From Bradyrhizobiaceae bacterium (GTDB lineage Bacteria; Pseudomonadota; Alphaproteobacteria; Rhizobiales; Xanthobacteraceae), in the NCBI GenBank assembly GCA_020853885.1, contig JADYXZ010000003.1:1-64000 (forward strand): a stretch of 64,000 nucleotides of DNA. The letters are read 5' to 3'. The position numbers and the translations under genes were made by a program. This document shows, one piece after another, positions 1-8,731 of this stretch. How positions within the stretch are numbered: the first letter of the stretch is position 1; each line of letters starts with the position of its first letter. The notes under the pieces were generated by a model. That model was not told the DNA's origin, did no database searches, and saw only the letters and a list, made by a program, of their open reading frames with translations.

Positions 1-3
1 ACG

Positions 4-98
4 ACACTAGAACGTTAAGCTTGCTAGTGTCCTTCGAATCCGAAGTTCGCTCTCGAGGGTGCTGCCAGATCAAGCGAACTTCGGATTCGGGACACTAG
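4..98. repeat. 95-bp palindromic interspersed element, copy 1
   Basis: The element opens with ACACTAG, has a short spacer, then CTAGTGTCC, and continues as a long hairpin whose arms both carry CGAATCCGAAGTTCGCT or its complement. It closes with GGACACTAG. A second copy of the same length lies at 36262-36356, with the arms conserved and the two loops diverged. In both copies the left arm has two extra bases after CTAGTGTCC. It looks like a REP- or MITE-type element. It interrupts the reading frame of the LysE-like remnant that follows. Confidence 0.8.
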
Positions 99-331
99 CG
101 CTCGGCACGATCGCCGCCTTCACCACGCCGGGGATCGGCTTCTACGGGTTTCTTGCCGAGATCGGGATCATTGCGGCGCTGTCGGGCGCAATCGCGTTTC
201 TCGCGCTCGCGATCTGGTGCCTGTTCGGCGTGGCGATCGCCGGTGCGCTCGCGGACGAGCGCAAGCGCCGGGTCTTTCAATACTCTCTTGCCGCGCTGCT
301 CGCGCTCAGCGTAACGCTTCTGTTCGTCTGA
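59..331 (+). pseudogene. 3' fragment of a LysE/RhtB-family amino-acid exporter, interrupted by a palindromic element
   Basis: From about position 98 the frame encodes a hydrophobic tail with two predicted membrane spans, then a WCLFGVAIAG segment, a short charged ERKRR loop and a final hydrophobic helix. This matches the C-terminal end of LysE/RhtB translocators in shape and motif order. LysE proteins are usually about 200 residues, so only the last third is here. Upstream the frame runs through the palindromic repeat at 4-98 and closes at a TAG at 8-10, so the 5' part has been cut off by the repeat or lies outside the window. The residues before about 98 are encoded by the repeat and are not native. 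The family call is by pattern only. Confidence 0.5.
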
Positions 332-599
332 AGGGCGATTTGGCCGTGCGGCCGGCAAGCGCCGTGAAGAAAGCAGCATTCGGACAGAAGTCCGCCGCGC
401 CCTCGGTTCCGCTCGTCATCGCGAGCCACGCCTTGCAACGCTTGGCCTGGATGCAGTGGATGCAGCGTGCGGCGGCGGTGTGCAGCGCCGTGCCTTCCGG
501 GTAGGCGTAGTCGCCGTGCATCTGCACGCCGAAACGTTGCATCATCTGGTTGAACAACTCGCTCCGTAACTCGCGGGTCCTGCGCATTCGTCCGAGCAT
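306..599 (-). CDS. DUF6455 family protein
   Basis: A 97-residue soluble protein starting at the ATG at 599, with an AGGAGG ribosome-binding site about nine bases upstream. It carries a cysteine pattern (RCIHCIQAKRC) followed by a WL motif and an FCPNAAFF segment, as in DUF6455 proteins of Hyphomicrobiales. The cysteines could bind a metal, but no function is established. Its 3' end overlaps the convergent LysE remnant by 26 bases. It is divergent from the phosphoesterase gene at 746. Confidence 0.75.
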   Translation of the reverse strand: MLGRMRRTRELRSELFNQMMQRFGVQMHGDYAYPEGTALHTAAARCIHCIQAKRCKAWLAMTSGTEGAADFCPNAAFFTALAGRTAKSPFRRTEALR

Positions 600-745
600 G
601 GCATTGGGCCTCCTATGCGCACGCTTCGATTCCTGTCTCAAGAATGAGGCTTGCTGCCGGCCCGTCCACGCGGCGTCTTGAAGCGGGCGCTGCTGCAGTG
701 CGGCAACGTCATCAAATCGTTGCATGATTCTGTTACATCGCAGCC

Positions 746-1588
746 ATGCTGGAACGGTTGGTCAAGACGCAATTGCATAGTCCATCCATCCCCCATCCGG
801 TCTCCGCGCCGCGCCGCTTCCGCAGCCTCTTCATCTCCGACGTGCATCTCGGTTCCCGCGGCTGCCAGGCGGACCTGCTGCTCGATTTCCTCCGCCATCA
901 CGACGCCGGCACGATCTATCTCGTCGGCGACATCGTCGACGGCTGGCAACTGCGATCGAGCTGGTACTGGCCGCAGGCGCACAACGACGTGGTGCAGAAA
1001 ATCCTGCGCAAGGCGCGCAAGGGCACGCGCATCATCTATATCCCCGGCAACCACGACGAGGTGCTGCGCGACTATCTCGGCACGCACTTCGGCGGCATCG
1101 AGGTGGTCGAGCAGACGGTGCACGAGGCGGCGGACGGCAGGCGCTACCTCGTGATCCACGGCGATCTGTTCGACGTGGTGATCCGCCATGCGCGCTGGCT
1201 CGCGCACGTGGGCGACCACGCCTACGAGCTTGCGATCTTCGTCAACCGCGTGTTCAACGGCTTCCGCCGCCTGTTCGGGCTCACCTACTGGTCGCTGTCG
1301 CAATGGGCGAAGCTCAAGGTGAAGAACGCGGTGAATTTCATCGGCGAGTTCGAAACCGTGCTCGCCGCCGAGGCGCACCGGCAGGGCGTCGACGGCGTGA
1401 TCTGCGGCCACATCCACCATGCGGCGATTCGTAACGACGGCGTCATCTATATCAATTGCGGCGATTGGGTGGAAAGCTGCACCGCGGTCGCCGAACACGA
1501 TGACGGCCGGTTCGAGATCATCCGCTGGACCGTGCCCGCACGGCGGCGCTCGCTGCCCGTCGTGATCGCCGCGCAGCAGGCGGCTTGA
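746..1588 (+). CDS. UDP-2,3-diacylglucosamine diphosphatase-like metallophosphoesterase
   Basis: A 280-residue calcineurin-like phosphoesterase. The metal-binding motifs are in the usual order: SDVHLG near residue 32, VGDIVDGW near 62, GNHDE near 100, a histidine in VIHGDLFD near 137, and CGHIHHA near 215. The arrangement fits LpxH-like enzymes that cleave UDP-diacylglucosamine to lipid X in lipid A synthesis. The alphaproteobacterial branch may act on another lipid or nucleotide pyrophosphate, because many of these species use LpxI instead. It is translationally coupled to the glycosyltransferase that follows (its stop overlaps the next start), which suggests a shared role in envelope glycolipid metabolism. 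Confidence 0.85.
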   Translation: MLERLVKTQLHSPSIPHPVSAPRRFRSLFISDVHLGSRGCQADLLLDFLRHHDAGTIYLVGDIVDGWQLRSSWYWPQAHNDVVQKILRKARKGTRIIYIPGNHDEVLRDYLGTHFGGIEVVEQTVHEAADGRRYLVIHGDLFDVVIRHARWLAHVGDHAYELAIFVNRVFNGFRRLFGLTYWSLSQWAKLKVKNAVNFIGEFETVLAAEAHRQGVDGVICGHIHHAAIRNDGVIYINCGDWVESCTAVAEHDDGRFEIIRWTVPARRRSLPVVIAAQQAA

Positions 1589-2652
1589 TGCGCGTCCTCG
1601 TCGCCACCGACGCGTGGCACCCGCAGATCAACGGCGTGGTGCGCACCTTGTCGGCGGTGCGGGATGCGGCGGCGGCGATGGGCGTGGAGATCGCGTTCCT
1701 CACGCCGGCCGAGTTTCCGACCGTGCCGATGCCCGGCTATCCGGAGATCGCGCTGGCGATCCCGCGGGCGGGCGAGGTCGCGCGGCGCATCGGCGAGGCG
1801 GCGCCCGATGCCATCCATATCGCGACCGAGGGCCCGGTCGGCTGGTTCGTGCGACGCCATTGCCTAGCGCACCGGCGCCCGTTCACAACGAGCTTCCATA
1901 CGCGACTGCCGGACTATATCGCCGCGCGCGTGCCGCTGCCCGAAGAATGGACGTGGCGCTGGCTGCGCGGCTTTCACAATGCAGGCAGTGGCGTCATGGT
2001 GTCGACGCCGGCGCTCGCCGCGGAGCTCGCGGCGCGCGGTTTCGCCAACATCCATCTCTGGCTGCGCGGCGTCGATACGGCGTTGTTCCGCCCGCAGGCA
2101 GGCGCCACGCTCGGCTTGCCGCGGCCGATCTTCCTCAATGTCGGGCGGCTTGCGGTCGAAAAGAACCTGGAAGCGTTTCTCGCGCTCGATCTGCCCGGCA
2201 CCAAGGTCGTCGTCGGCGACGGGCCGGCGCGGGCGGCGCTGCAGGCAAAATTTCCGTCCGCGGTCTTTCTCGGCATGCAGGAAGGGGCGGCGCTCGCCCG
2301 CATCTATGCCGCAGCCGACGCGTTCGTGTTTCCGAGCCGGACCGATACCTATGGCCTCGTGCTGCTGGAGGCGCTGGCGAGCGGCCTGCCCGTCGCCGCC
2401 TTCCCCGTGCCGGGGCCGGTCGACGTGATCGGCCGCGCGCGCGTCGGCGTGCTCGCGGAGGACCTGCGGTCAGCAGCGCTGCTCGCGCTCAACGTGCCGC
2501 GGGAAGCATGCCGGGCGTTCGCGCTTCGCCACGGCTGGCGGGAGAGCGCCCGGCAGTTCCTCGCGAACATCGAAGCCGCCGGGGCCTGCCGCGAGCCGGC
2601 GACGGGCCGCTGCGTGACAAGCGCGAAGGAGCAGCCTAGTTTCGCGGCGTGA
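1588..2652 (+). CDS. Glycosyltransferase family 4 (GT-B fold)
   Basis: A 354-residue two-domain glycosyltransferase. The N-terminal acceptor half begins with VATDAWHPQINGVVRT, typical of GT4 mannosyl/glucosyl transferases. The C-terminal nucleotide-sugar half contains NVGRLAVEKN, VGDGPARA and FPSRTDTYGLVLLEALASG, the last being the donor-binding signature. The ATG at 1588 overlaps the preceding TGA; a TTG three bases earlier is possible but less likely. It is coupled at both ends, to the phosphoesterase and to the dehydratase gene. An envelope glycolipid product is inferred from the neighbour; donor and acceptor cannot be read from sequence. Confidence 0.85.
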   Translation: MRVLVATDAWHPQINGVVRTLSAVRDAAAAMGVEIAFLTPAEFPTVPMPGYPEIALAIPRAGEVARRIGEAAPDAIHIATEGPVGWFVRRHCLAHRRPFTTSFHTRLPDYIAARVPLPEEWTWRWLRGFHNAGSGVMVSTPALAAELAARGFANIHLWLRGVDTALFRPQAGATLGLPRPIFLNVGRLAVEKNLEAFLALDLPGTKVVVGDGPARAALQAKFPSAVFLGMQEGAALARIYAAADAFVFPSRTDTYGLVLLEALASGLPVAAFPVPGPVDVIGRARVGVLAEDLRSAALLALNVPREACRAFALRHGWRESARQFLANIEAAGACREPATGRCVTSAKEQPSFAA

Positions 2653-3647
2653 TCGCCGCCGAAACCTCTCCGCACAACCGCGTTCCCACCGCCGCCGACG
2701 TTGCGGACGCGGCGCGCCTGCTCGAAGGCAAGGCCGTGCATACGCCGCTGCTGCGCGCGCCGATCCTGGAGAGCGCGGGGGCGCGCGTCTTCCTCAAATG
2801 CGAGATCTTCCAGCACACGGGCTCGTTCAAGTTTCGCGGCGCCTATAACTGCATCGCGCGCATTCCGGCGGAACGGCGCGCGGGGGGCGTTGTCGCATTC
2901 TCCTCCGGCAATCACGCGCAGGGCGTCGCGGCGGCGGCGAAGCTCCTCGGCGTGCCGGCGACGATCGTGATGCCGGCCGATGCGCCCGTGCTGAAGCGTG
3001 AGCGGACGGCGGCGCTCGGCGCTGCGATCGTGCTCTACGACCGCGAACGGGAGAGCCGCGAGGAGATCGCGGCGCGCCTCGCCCGCGAGCGCAACGCGAC
3101 GCTGGTGCCGCCCTACGACCATCTGCACGTGATCGCCGGCCAGGGCACGGTCGGCGCCGAGATTTGCAACGATCTGGTGGCGTTGGGGCTCGCGCCGGAC
3201 ATGGTGGTGGCGCCGGCGTCCGGCGGCGGGCTGATTGGCGGGATCGCCCTTGCCGTGAAGAAGGTTCATCCGGCTGCGCATGTGATCGCCGCGGAGCCCG
3301 CGGACTTCGATGATCACGCGCGCTCGTTCCGCTCCGGCCGGCGCGAGCGCAACGAGAAGCTTTCCGGCTCGATCTGCGACGCGCTGCTCACGCCCATGCC
3401 GGGCGAGATCACGTTCGAGATCACGCGGCGGCTGGTCGGCGAGGCGGTCTCAGCGAGCGACGACGAAGTGCGGGCGGCGATCGCCTTTGCGTTTCGCGAG
3501 CTCAAGCTCGTGGTGGAGCCGGGCGGCGCTGTCGCGCTCGCTGCGCTGCTTGCGGGCAAGCTCGACGTCGCGGAAAAGACTGTCGCGATCGTGCTCTCGG
3601 GCGGAAACGTGGACCCTGCCCTGTTCGCGGCGGTGATCGGGCGCTAA
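2649..3647 (+). CDS. Threonine/serine dehydratase (PLP fold type II)
   Basis: A 332-residue pyridoxal-phosphate enzyme. The Schiff-base lysine lies in GSFKFRGA near residue 60, SSGNHAQG near 85 binds the substrate carboxylate, and SGGGLIGG near 193 cradles the phosphate. These identify the threonine/serine dehydratase and serine racemase family, which deaminates L-threonine or L-serine to a 2-oxo acid. It lacks the C-terminal ACT-like regulatory domain of biosynthetic IlvA, so it resembles the short catabolic or racemase-like forms. It starts at a GTG whose last two bases overlap the preceding stop, so it is translated from the same message as the glycosyltransferase. Confidence 0.88.
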   Translation: MIAAETSPHNRVPTAADVADAARLLEGKAVHTPLLRAPILESAGARVFLKCEIFQHTGSFKFRGAYNCIARIPAERRAGGVVAFSSGNHAQGVAAAAKLLGVPATIVMPADAPVLKRERTAALGAAIVLYDRERESREEIAARLARERNATLVPPYDHLHVIAGQGTVGAEICNDLVALGLAPDMVVAPASGGGLIGGIALAVKKVHPAAHVIAAEPADFDDHARSFRSGRRERNEKLSGSICDALLTPMPGEITFEITRRLVGEAVSASDDEVRAAIAFAFRELKLVVEPGGAVALAALLAGKLDVAEKTVAIVLSGGNVDPALFAAVIGR

Positions 3648-3656
3648 AGCAATTTC

Positions 3657-3743
3657 TCCGTTCGTCCCCGCGAAAGCGGGGACCCAGGCGACGGCCGAAA
3701 ACGCAAGCTGCTCTGGATTCCCGCTTGCGCGGGAATGAGCGGA
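3657..3743. repeat. Palindromic repeat, TCCGCTC/GAGCGGA family, copy 1
   Basis: Two adjacent hairpins, one of the CCCCGC..GCGGGG kind and one of the TTCCCGC..GCGGGAA kind, lie between outer ends related to TCCGCTC and GAGCGGA. The same pattern recurs at 11812, 16852, 40902 and 54399, always between genes. It sits between convergent genes and may also help end transcription. Confidence 0.8.
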
Positions 3744-3769
3744 ATAATTTTGCTACGTTCAGTTGAAAA

Positions 3770-4723
3770 CTAGCTGAACAGCGCGAGGCGTTCGGCGAGG
3801 GAGAGCGAGGCGAGGGCGCTGCGCTCCCCTTCCGCGGGCCGGGACGCCTGTGCTTCGCTTTCGCGGGAAGGCGGCTGCGGCTCGTGCCGCGTTTCCTCGG
3901 CGGCAGGCAGCACGTCGGACGCGGTTTCAAAGACCACAAGGTCTTCCAGATCGAACTCGCCGAGATTGCGCGGGTCGCGGCCTTCTTGCATGCGGCCGTC
4001 GCGCCAGATGACGTCCTGTTTCCGTTCGTTGCCGATCAGGTTGTCGACCGCCCGTTGCTCCAGCCCTTCGCCGGGTCTGGCCGGCCCTTGCGCGAGCGAC
4101 GCGGGCGGAGCCGGGACATTGGCCGGGGCGCACTCGAGATCGTCGAGCCGCCAGATCTTGATCATGGCATCGATGCGCGCCTCGAGGAAGCTCAGGACAT
4201 CGATCACCTTGCGGATGCGCTGGCCGGTGAGGTCCTGGAACGAGCAGGCGGTATAGACCTCGGTGGCGTGCGCGTCGATCAGATCGCAGACGACGGGATT
4301 GACGCCCTGCTCGCGCAGCCGCCAGGCGATCTCCTGCACGCGCTCGGCGGCGGCGAGGATGTCCGAGGTGGCCTTTTCGGTGGTGTCGACGATCGCGTCG
4401 AGCTCGTTCGATGCCTGCTCGAAATGGCTCGCGGCATCGCGGCCGGGACGGATCGCGGCGATCTCCGACTTCGTGCGGGTGATCGCGTTCATCATCTCGA
4501 TGAGGTCGAAGCGCAGGCGGTCGGGCTCGATCGGCTCGTTGCGCTGGGCAATCAGGCGCTCGAGCTTCTCGATGGCGTCGAGCACGAGGCGGGTATCGGC
4601 ATTGCGGTTGCGGCGGGCGTGCTCGGCCAGGAACCAGCGACCGCGCGCCGTCTCGAGCACGGCGGCGGCGATCATCTCGTAGTCCGCGTCCGTGAAGGGC
4701 GCGGGTGCTGGCAAACGCGGCAT
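3770..4723 (-). CDS. CheZ-type protein phosphatase
   Basis: A 317-residue mostly helical protein. Residues 157-175 read YTACSFQDLTGQRI followed by RKV, matching the catalytic helix of CheZ; Asp164 and Gln168 correspond to the E. coli CheZ residues Asp143 and Gln147 that drive dephosphorylation of CheY-P. Long amphipathic helices before it fit the CheZ four-helix bundle. The C-terminal third is low-complexity, rich in Pro, Glu and Arg, and lacks an obvious CheY-binding peptide. A start at the ATG at 4723 is preferred over a TTG 60 bases upstream. No other chemotaxis gene is nearby, so the partner response regulator is unknown. Confidence 0.75.
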   Translation of the reverse strand: MPRLPAPAPFTDADYEMIAAAVLETARGRWFLAEHARRNRNADTRLVLDAIEKLERLIAQRNEPIEPDRLRFDLIEMMNAITRTKSEIAAIRPGRDAASHFEQASNELDAIVDTTEKATSDILAAAERVQEIAWRLREQGVNPVVCDLIDAHATEVYTACSFQDLTGQRIRKVIDVLSFLEARIDAMIKIWRLDDLECAPANVPAPPASLAQGPARPGEGLEQRAVDNLIGNERKQDVIWRDGRMQEGRDPRNLGEFDLEDLVVFETASDVLPAAEETRHEPQPPSRESEAQASRPAEGERSALASLSLAERLALFS

Positions 4724-4969
4724 CAAGGCCCCTGGAAATCCGGCTCCGGCAACGCGGACCCGAACCTGCCTCGGAATCTCCAATGAAACGTTTACCGTAA
4801 AGCGGCGGCGGGCTCATCCCCAGCCGGGCCGGCGGGGAAGGGACAACAATCCTTGCATTTTTGCCCGGAATTCCGCGGTTTTTCGCGCGGCCGGCTGGCG
4901 GGCACGAACGCGCTTAGCCCGCCGCGTGGGGCGAAGCGCGGCATTCAGCCGAATCAAGCAGGCCGACGG

Positions 4970-5398
4970 CTAGCGGCAGGTCCGGACCATCGACGTGAGC
5001 TCGCTGCCGCGCAGCATCAGCATCTTCGGCGTCAGGCCGCCGTTGTTCGCAATCCAGCGGCGGATATGCGCCGGATAGATGCTCCACATGGCGGACGTGC
5101 CGCTTTCGCTGCGAATGGGCTGCCCGTTCGCACCCGGCACCCAGGCGGCGTGAAATCCGAGCACCGCGCGGCGCGTGACGCAGACCCGATCGGGCGGCAG
5201 CATGCCGAGCACCAGGGTGCATGACGACATGCAGCGTCCGTCGATGATGACGCGCTCGCCGGAATCCCGCAGGCCGGCGAACCTCTGCACGTGTTGATCG
5301 ATGATGCCGCCTGGATCGTTGGTGATGCGGATGTCGGCGGACGCACAAGTTGCACTGAGCGCCGCGCACGCGGCGCCGATCAGAATCGAAGAACGCAT
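4970..5398 (-). CDS. Exported ClpP-like fold protein
   Basis: A 142-residue protein with a clear N-terminal signal peptide (residues 1-21, cleavage after CASA). The mature part has GRCMSSCTLVLGM, resembling the serine-centred turn of ClpP/crotonase-type folds, and VLGFHAAW, where the histidine would lie. Similar small secreted proteins in Bradyrhizobium relatives are annotated as hypothetical or periplasmic ClpP-like. The adjacent cysteines and the terminal cysteine could form a disulfide in the periplasm. No partner gene is evident and protease activity is not shown. Confidence 0.6.
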   Translation of the reverse strand: MRSSILIGAACAALSATCASADIRITNDPGGIIDQHVQRFAGLRDSGERVIIDGRCMSSCTLVLGMLPPDRVCVTRRAVLGFHAAWVPGANGQPIRSESGTSAMWSIYPAHIRRWIANNGGLTPKMLMLRGSELTSMVRTCR

Positions 5399-5557
5399 GA
5401 ATGCCTGCCGCTCCCCGCCGGCAACAAGAGATGACCCCGGGATTTCTTCGTCGCGTGCAGAACGAAACGCGAGCCGGAGAAATTTTCAAGTTAAATCGAA
5501 TTGGAACACCCGTTCCGGCGGATTTTCTTGCGGCGGAACTTTTCCGGGTGGAACTCG

Positions 5558-6553
5558 TCAGCCCCACAGCAAGGGCGATGGCGGATGCAGCGCCGCGCCG
5601 TCGTAGTGGAGCCCTTCGTCGCGGTCGCGGGCGAGCAGGAGCGGGCCGTCGAGGTCGACGTAGCGGGCGCGGTGCGCGAGCAGGAGCGCGGGCGCGACGC
5701 CGAGCGAAGTTCCGACCATCGAGCCGATCATGATGTCGAAGCCCATGCGTGCGGCCTCGTCGGCGAGCGCGAGCGCTTCGGTGAGGCCGCCGGCCTTGTC
5801 GAGCTTGATGTTGACGGCGTCGTACTTGCCTTCGAGCTTTGCGAGGTCGGCGCGGGTATGCAGGCTTTCATCGGCGCAGATCAGCGCCGAGCGTTCAATC
5901 GAAGCGAGCGCGTCGTCGGCATCGGCGGGAAGCGGCTGCTCGATCAGTTCGACCTTCGCCTGCGCGCAAGCAGCAATGTTCTCGGCAAGGTTCTCCGCGT
6001 TCCAGCCTTCGTTGGCGTCGGCGATCAGCGTGGCGTCGGGGCGGGCGGCACGCACCGCGCGCACGCGCTCGGGATCGCCGGGCGCGCCAAGCTTGAGCTT
6101 GAGCAGCGGGAAGGTGGCCTTGCGCGCGGCGGCGGCCATCGCCTCGGGCGTACCGAGGGAGATCGTGTAGGCGGTGGTCACGGGCTCGGGTGCGGGAAGG
6201 TCCGCCAACTCCCAGACGCGGCGGCCGGCGCGCTTGGCTTCCAGGTCCCACATGGCGCAATCGAGCGCGTTGCGCGCCGCACCCGCAGGCAGCGCCTTCT
6301 GCAAGTCCTCGCGCGTGAGGCCCTCGGCGATGCGCGGCGTGAAGGCGGCGATTGAAGCCATGACGCCGCGCACCGTCTCGCGATAGCGCGCATAGGGCAC
6401 GCATTCGCCGCGGCCGACGAGCTTGCCTTCGGCAATCTCGGCGACGACCACGGCGGCCTCGGTCTTGGCGCCGCGGCTGATGGCGAAGCTGCCGGCGATC
6501 GGCCAGCGCTCGGAGCGCACGGAGAGGCGGGGCTTCAGCTTCGGCTTTGCCAT
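5558..6553 (-). CDS. Dipeptide epimerase (L-Ala-D/L-Glu epimerase family)
   Basis: A 331-residue enolase-superfamily enzyme with the N-terminal capping domain and C-terminal barrel. The general base motif is LLKLKLGA, the metal ligands lie in LIADANEGW, LIEQPL and ICADES, and the opposite-face lysine is in NIKLDKAGG. This set is diagnostic for the muconate-lactonizing subgroup that includes Ala-Glu epimerases, which help recycle cell-wall peptides. The ATG at 6553 (MAKPK) is preferred; a longer frame upstream has no supporting signal. The exact dipeptide specificity is inferred. Confidence 0.85.
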   Translation of the reverse strand: MAKPKLKPRLSVRSERWPIAGSFAISRGAKTEAAVVVAEIAEGKLVGRGECVPYARYRETVRGVMASIAAFTPRIAEGLTREDLQKALPAGAARNALDCAMWDLEAKRAGRRVWELADLPAPEPVTTAYTISLGTPEAMAAAARKATFPLLKLKLGAPGDPERVRAVRAARPDATLIADANEGWNAENLAENIAACAQAKVELIEQPLPADADDALASIERSALICADESLHTRADLAKLEGKYDAVNIKLDKAGGLTEALALADEAARMGFDIMIGSMVGTSLGVAPALLLAHRARYVDLDGPLLLARDRDEGLHYDGAALHPPSPLLWG

Positions 6554-6762
6554 CTCAATCTTGCCAGGTCGGCATCCGGCCCGCATGGAAGCAGCGATGT
6601 TGCCGCTTTGTCACGAGCGGGTAGAGCGGATGAATATGGTTAACAAGCGCTTTATGATTCGCTCGACGGAATTGCGGACCTTGAGTAAGACCTAAGTGCG
6701 GGTCCGCCCCTGGGGACGGCCCGAGGGGCCTTTTCACTGATTTCCCCACGGGAGGCGCGCCT

Positions 6763-7899
6763 GTGGCCGCCGAAGCGTTGCTGCATGTGAGGGTCGAGGG
6801 ACGGCGGCTCGTGCTCGACGCGGCCGGCGGCTGGGTGGCCGCGCGGGCGAGCGAAATCGAGGCGCTGGTCGAGGGCGTCTTCCGGAAGCGGCCGGCGGTC
6901 GATGCGGTCGAGATCAATCTCACGCACCTGGAGCGGCTCGACACCGTCGGCGCCTGGCTGATCGAGCGGCTGAGGCGCGCGGCTGGCGACGCGAAGCTTT
7001 ACCCCGAGATTGTTGGCATCGATCCGCGCTTCAAGGTGCTGCTCGACGAAGTCGCGATTTCCAACAAGGAGCCGCCGCACCCGCACCCGCGGAAGGGCGC
7101 GCTGATCGACTTCCTCGAGCACGTGGGCATCGCGGTCGCCGAGGTCGGCAAGGACCTCTCGTCGATCGTGCAGTTCACTGGCGAGGTGGTGGTGGCGTCC
7201 GGCCGCGTGCTGCTGGCGCCGATGCGGCTGCGCTTCACCTCGATCGTGCACCACCTCGACCGCGTCGGCTTCCGCGCGGTGCCGATCATCGTGCTCATCA
7301 ATTTCCTGATCGGCGCCATTCTCGCGCAGCAGGGCATCTTCCATTTCCGCCGCTTCGGCGCGGAGACGTTCGTCGTCGACATGGTCGGCATTCTCGTGCT
7401 GCGCGAAGTGGGCGTCCTCATCGTCTCCATCATGCTCGCGGGCCGCTCCGGCAGCGCCTACACGGCCGAGCTCGGCTCGATGAAGATGCGCGAGGAGATG
7501 GACGCGCTCCGCGTCATGGGCTTCGACCCGGTGGAGGTGCTGATCCTGCCGCGGCTGATCGCGCTGATCGTCGCGCTGCCGCTGCTCACCATCGTCGGCA
7601 GCCTCGCGGCGCTCGTCGGCGGCGGGCTCGTGTCGTGGGTCTATGGCGGCTTCCCGCCGGAGGTCTTCCTCGACCGGCTGCGCGAGGCGGTGACGCTCGA
7701 TACCATCAAGGTCGGCATGATCAAGGCGCCGTTCATGGCGGCGGTGATCGGGCTCGTCGCCTGCGTCGAGGGATTGCGCGTCGAGGGGAGCGCGGAGTCG
7801 CTCGGCGAGCACACGACCAACTCGGTGGTGAAGTCGATCTTCCTCGTCATCGTGCTCGACGGTTTCTTTGCGGTGTTCTTCGCCGCGATCGGGGTCTGA
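6763..7899 (+). CDS. mlaE: Mla-type ABC transporter permease with N-terminal STAS-like domain
   Basis: A 378-residue inner-membrane protein. The first 100 residues form a STAS-like domain (NLTHLERLDTVGAWLIERL), and residues 130-378 are an MlaE permease with the family segment EVGVLIVSIMLAGRSGSAYTAELGSMK and the LRVMGFDP turn. It starts at a GTG with GGAGG seven bases upstream. It heads an operon with ATPase, MCE protein and auxiliary lipoprotein, and so belongs to a lipid transport system between the membranes. Fusion of the STAS domain to the permease is common in alphaproteobacteria and replaces a separate MlaB. Confidence 0.92.
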   Translation: MAAEALLHVRVEGRRLVLDAAGGWVAARASEIEALVEGVFRKRPAVDAVEINLTHLERLDTVGAWLIERLRRAAGDAKLYPEIVGIDPRFKVLLDEVAISNKEPPHPHPRKGALIDFLEHVGIAVAEVGKDLSSIVQFTGEVVVASGRVLLAPMRLRFTSIVHHLDRVGFRAVPIIVLINFLIGAILAQQGIFHFRRFGAETFVVDMVGILVLREVGVLIVSIMLAGRSGSAYTAELGSMKMREEMDALRVMGFDPVEVLILPRLIALIVALPLLTIVGSLAALVGGGLVSWVYGGFPPEVFLDRLREAVTLDTIKVGMIKAPFMAAVIGLVACVEGLRVEGSAESLGEHTTNSVVKSIFLVIVLDGFFAVFFAAIGV

Positions 7900-7901
7900 C
7901 G

Positions 7902-8699
7902 ATGGCGAAGTCGAAGACCAACGGCGTGAACGGCGGCGAGACGGTGATCCGCGTGCGCGGGCTCGTGTCCGGCTTTCACGGCGTTTCCGTCTTGAAGGGC
8001 GTCGATTTTGAGATCAAGCACGGCGAAGTGATCGGGCTTGTCGGCGCGTCGGGCGGCGGCAAGTCGGTGCTCACGCGCTCGCTGATCGGGCTCCTGCCGA
8101 AGTGGAGCGGCTCGATCGAGGTGTTCGGCCGCGACCTCGACAAGATCGAGGAGCGCGAGCGGCAGGCGATCGAGCGGCGCTGGGGCGTGCTGTTCCAGGG
8201 CGGCGCGCTGTTCTCCTCGCTCACCGTGCGGCAGAACGTGCAGTTTCCGATGCGGGAAAATCTCAGTCTTTCCAATCGCTTACTGGAAGAGATTGCGCTG
8301 GCGAAGCTGGAGATGGTGGGGCTGCACCGCGACGTGCTCGACAAGATGCCGTCGGAGCTTTCCGGCGGCATGGTCAAGCGCGTGGCGCTCGCCCGCGCCC
8401 TCGCGCTCGATCCGGAAATTCTCTTTCTCGACGAGCCGACGTCCGGGCTCGATCCGATCAGCGCCGGCGACTTCGACGCGCTGATCATGGCGTTGCAGGA
8501 GACTTTGGGGCTCACCGTGTTCATGGTAACGCACGATCTCGACAGCCTGTACACGGCGTGCGACCGCATCATCGCGCTCGCCGACGGCAAGGTGATCGCC
8601 GACGGGCCGATCGAGACGATGCTGGAAGCGGAGCATCCCTGGCTCAAGTCGTATTTCCACGGAGCGCGGGCACAATCGAGGTCGGGCGCGGCAGCCTGA
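7902..8699 (+). CDS. mlaF: Mla-type ABC transporter ATP-binding protein
   Basis: A 265-residue ABC ATPase. Walker A is GASGGGKS at residues 48-55, the signature is LSGGM near 149, Walker B is ILFLDEP near 169, and the H-loop is VTHD near 202. The D-loop SGLDP and the GALFSSLTV segment after the Q-loop are characteristic of MlaF proteins. It begins two bases after the permease stop, so the pair is translationally coupled. It powers lipid movement through the MlaE permease. Confidence 0.92.
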   Translation: MAKSKTNGVNGGETVIRVRGLVSGFHGVSVLKGVDFEIKHGEVIGLVGASGGGKSVLTRSLIGLLPKWSGSIEVFGRDLDKIEERERQAIERRWGVLFQGGALFSSLTVRQNVQFPMRENLSLSNRLLEEIALAKLEMVGLHRDVLDKMPSELSGGMVKRVALARALALDPEILFLDEPTSGLDPISAGDFDALIMALQETLGLTVFMVTHDLDSLYTACDRIIALADGKVIADGPIETMLEAEHPWLKSYFHGARAQSRSGAAA

Positions 8700-8731
8700 T
8701 CGAGGAACGAGGCGGCAGCAGGTCGGTAGTC

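Noticed and set aside
4723..4783. A longer CheZ-type protein starting at the TTG at 4783
   Set aside because: The extra 20 residues are basic and unpatterned; the ATG at 4723 is the simpler start.
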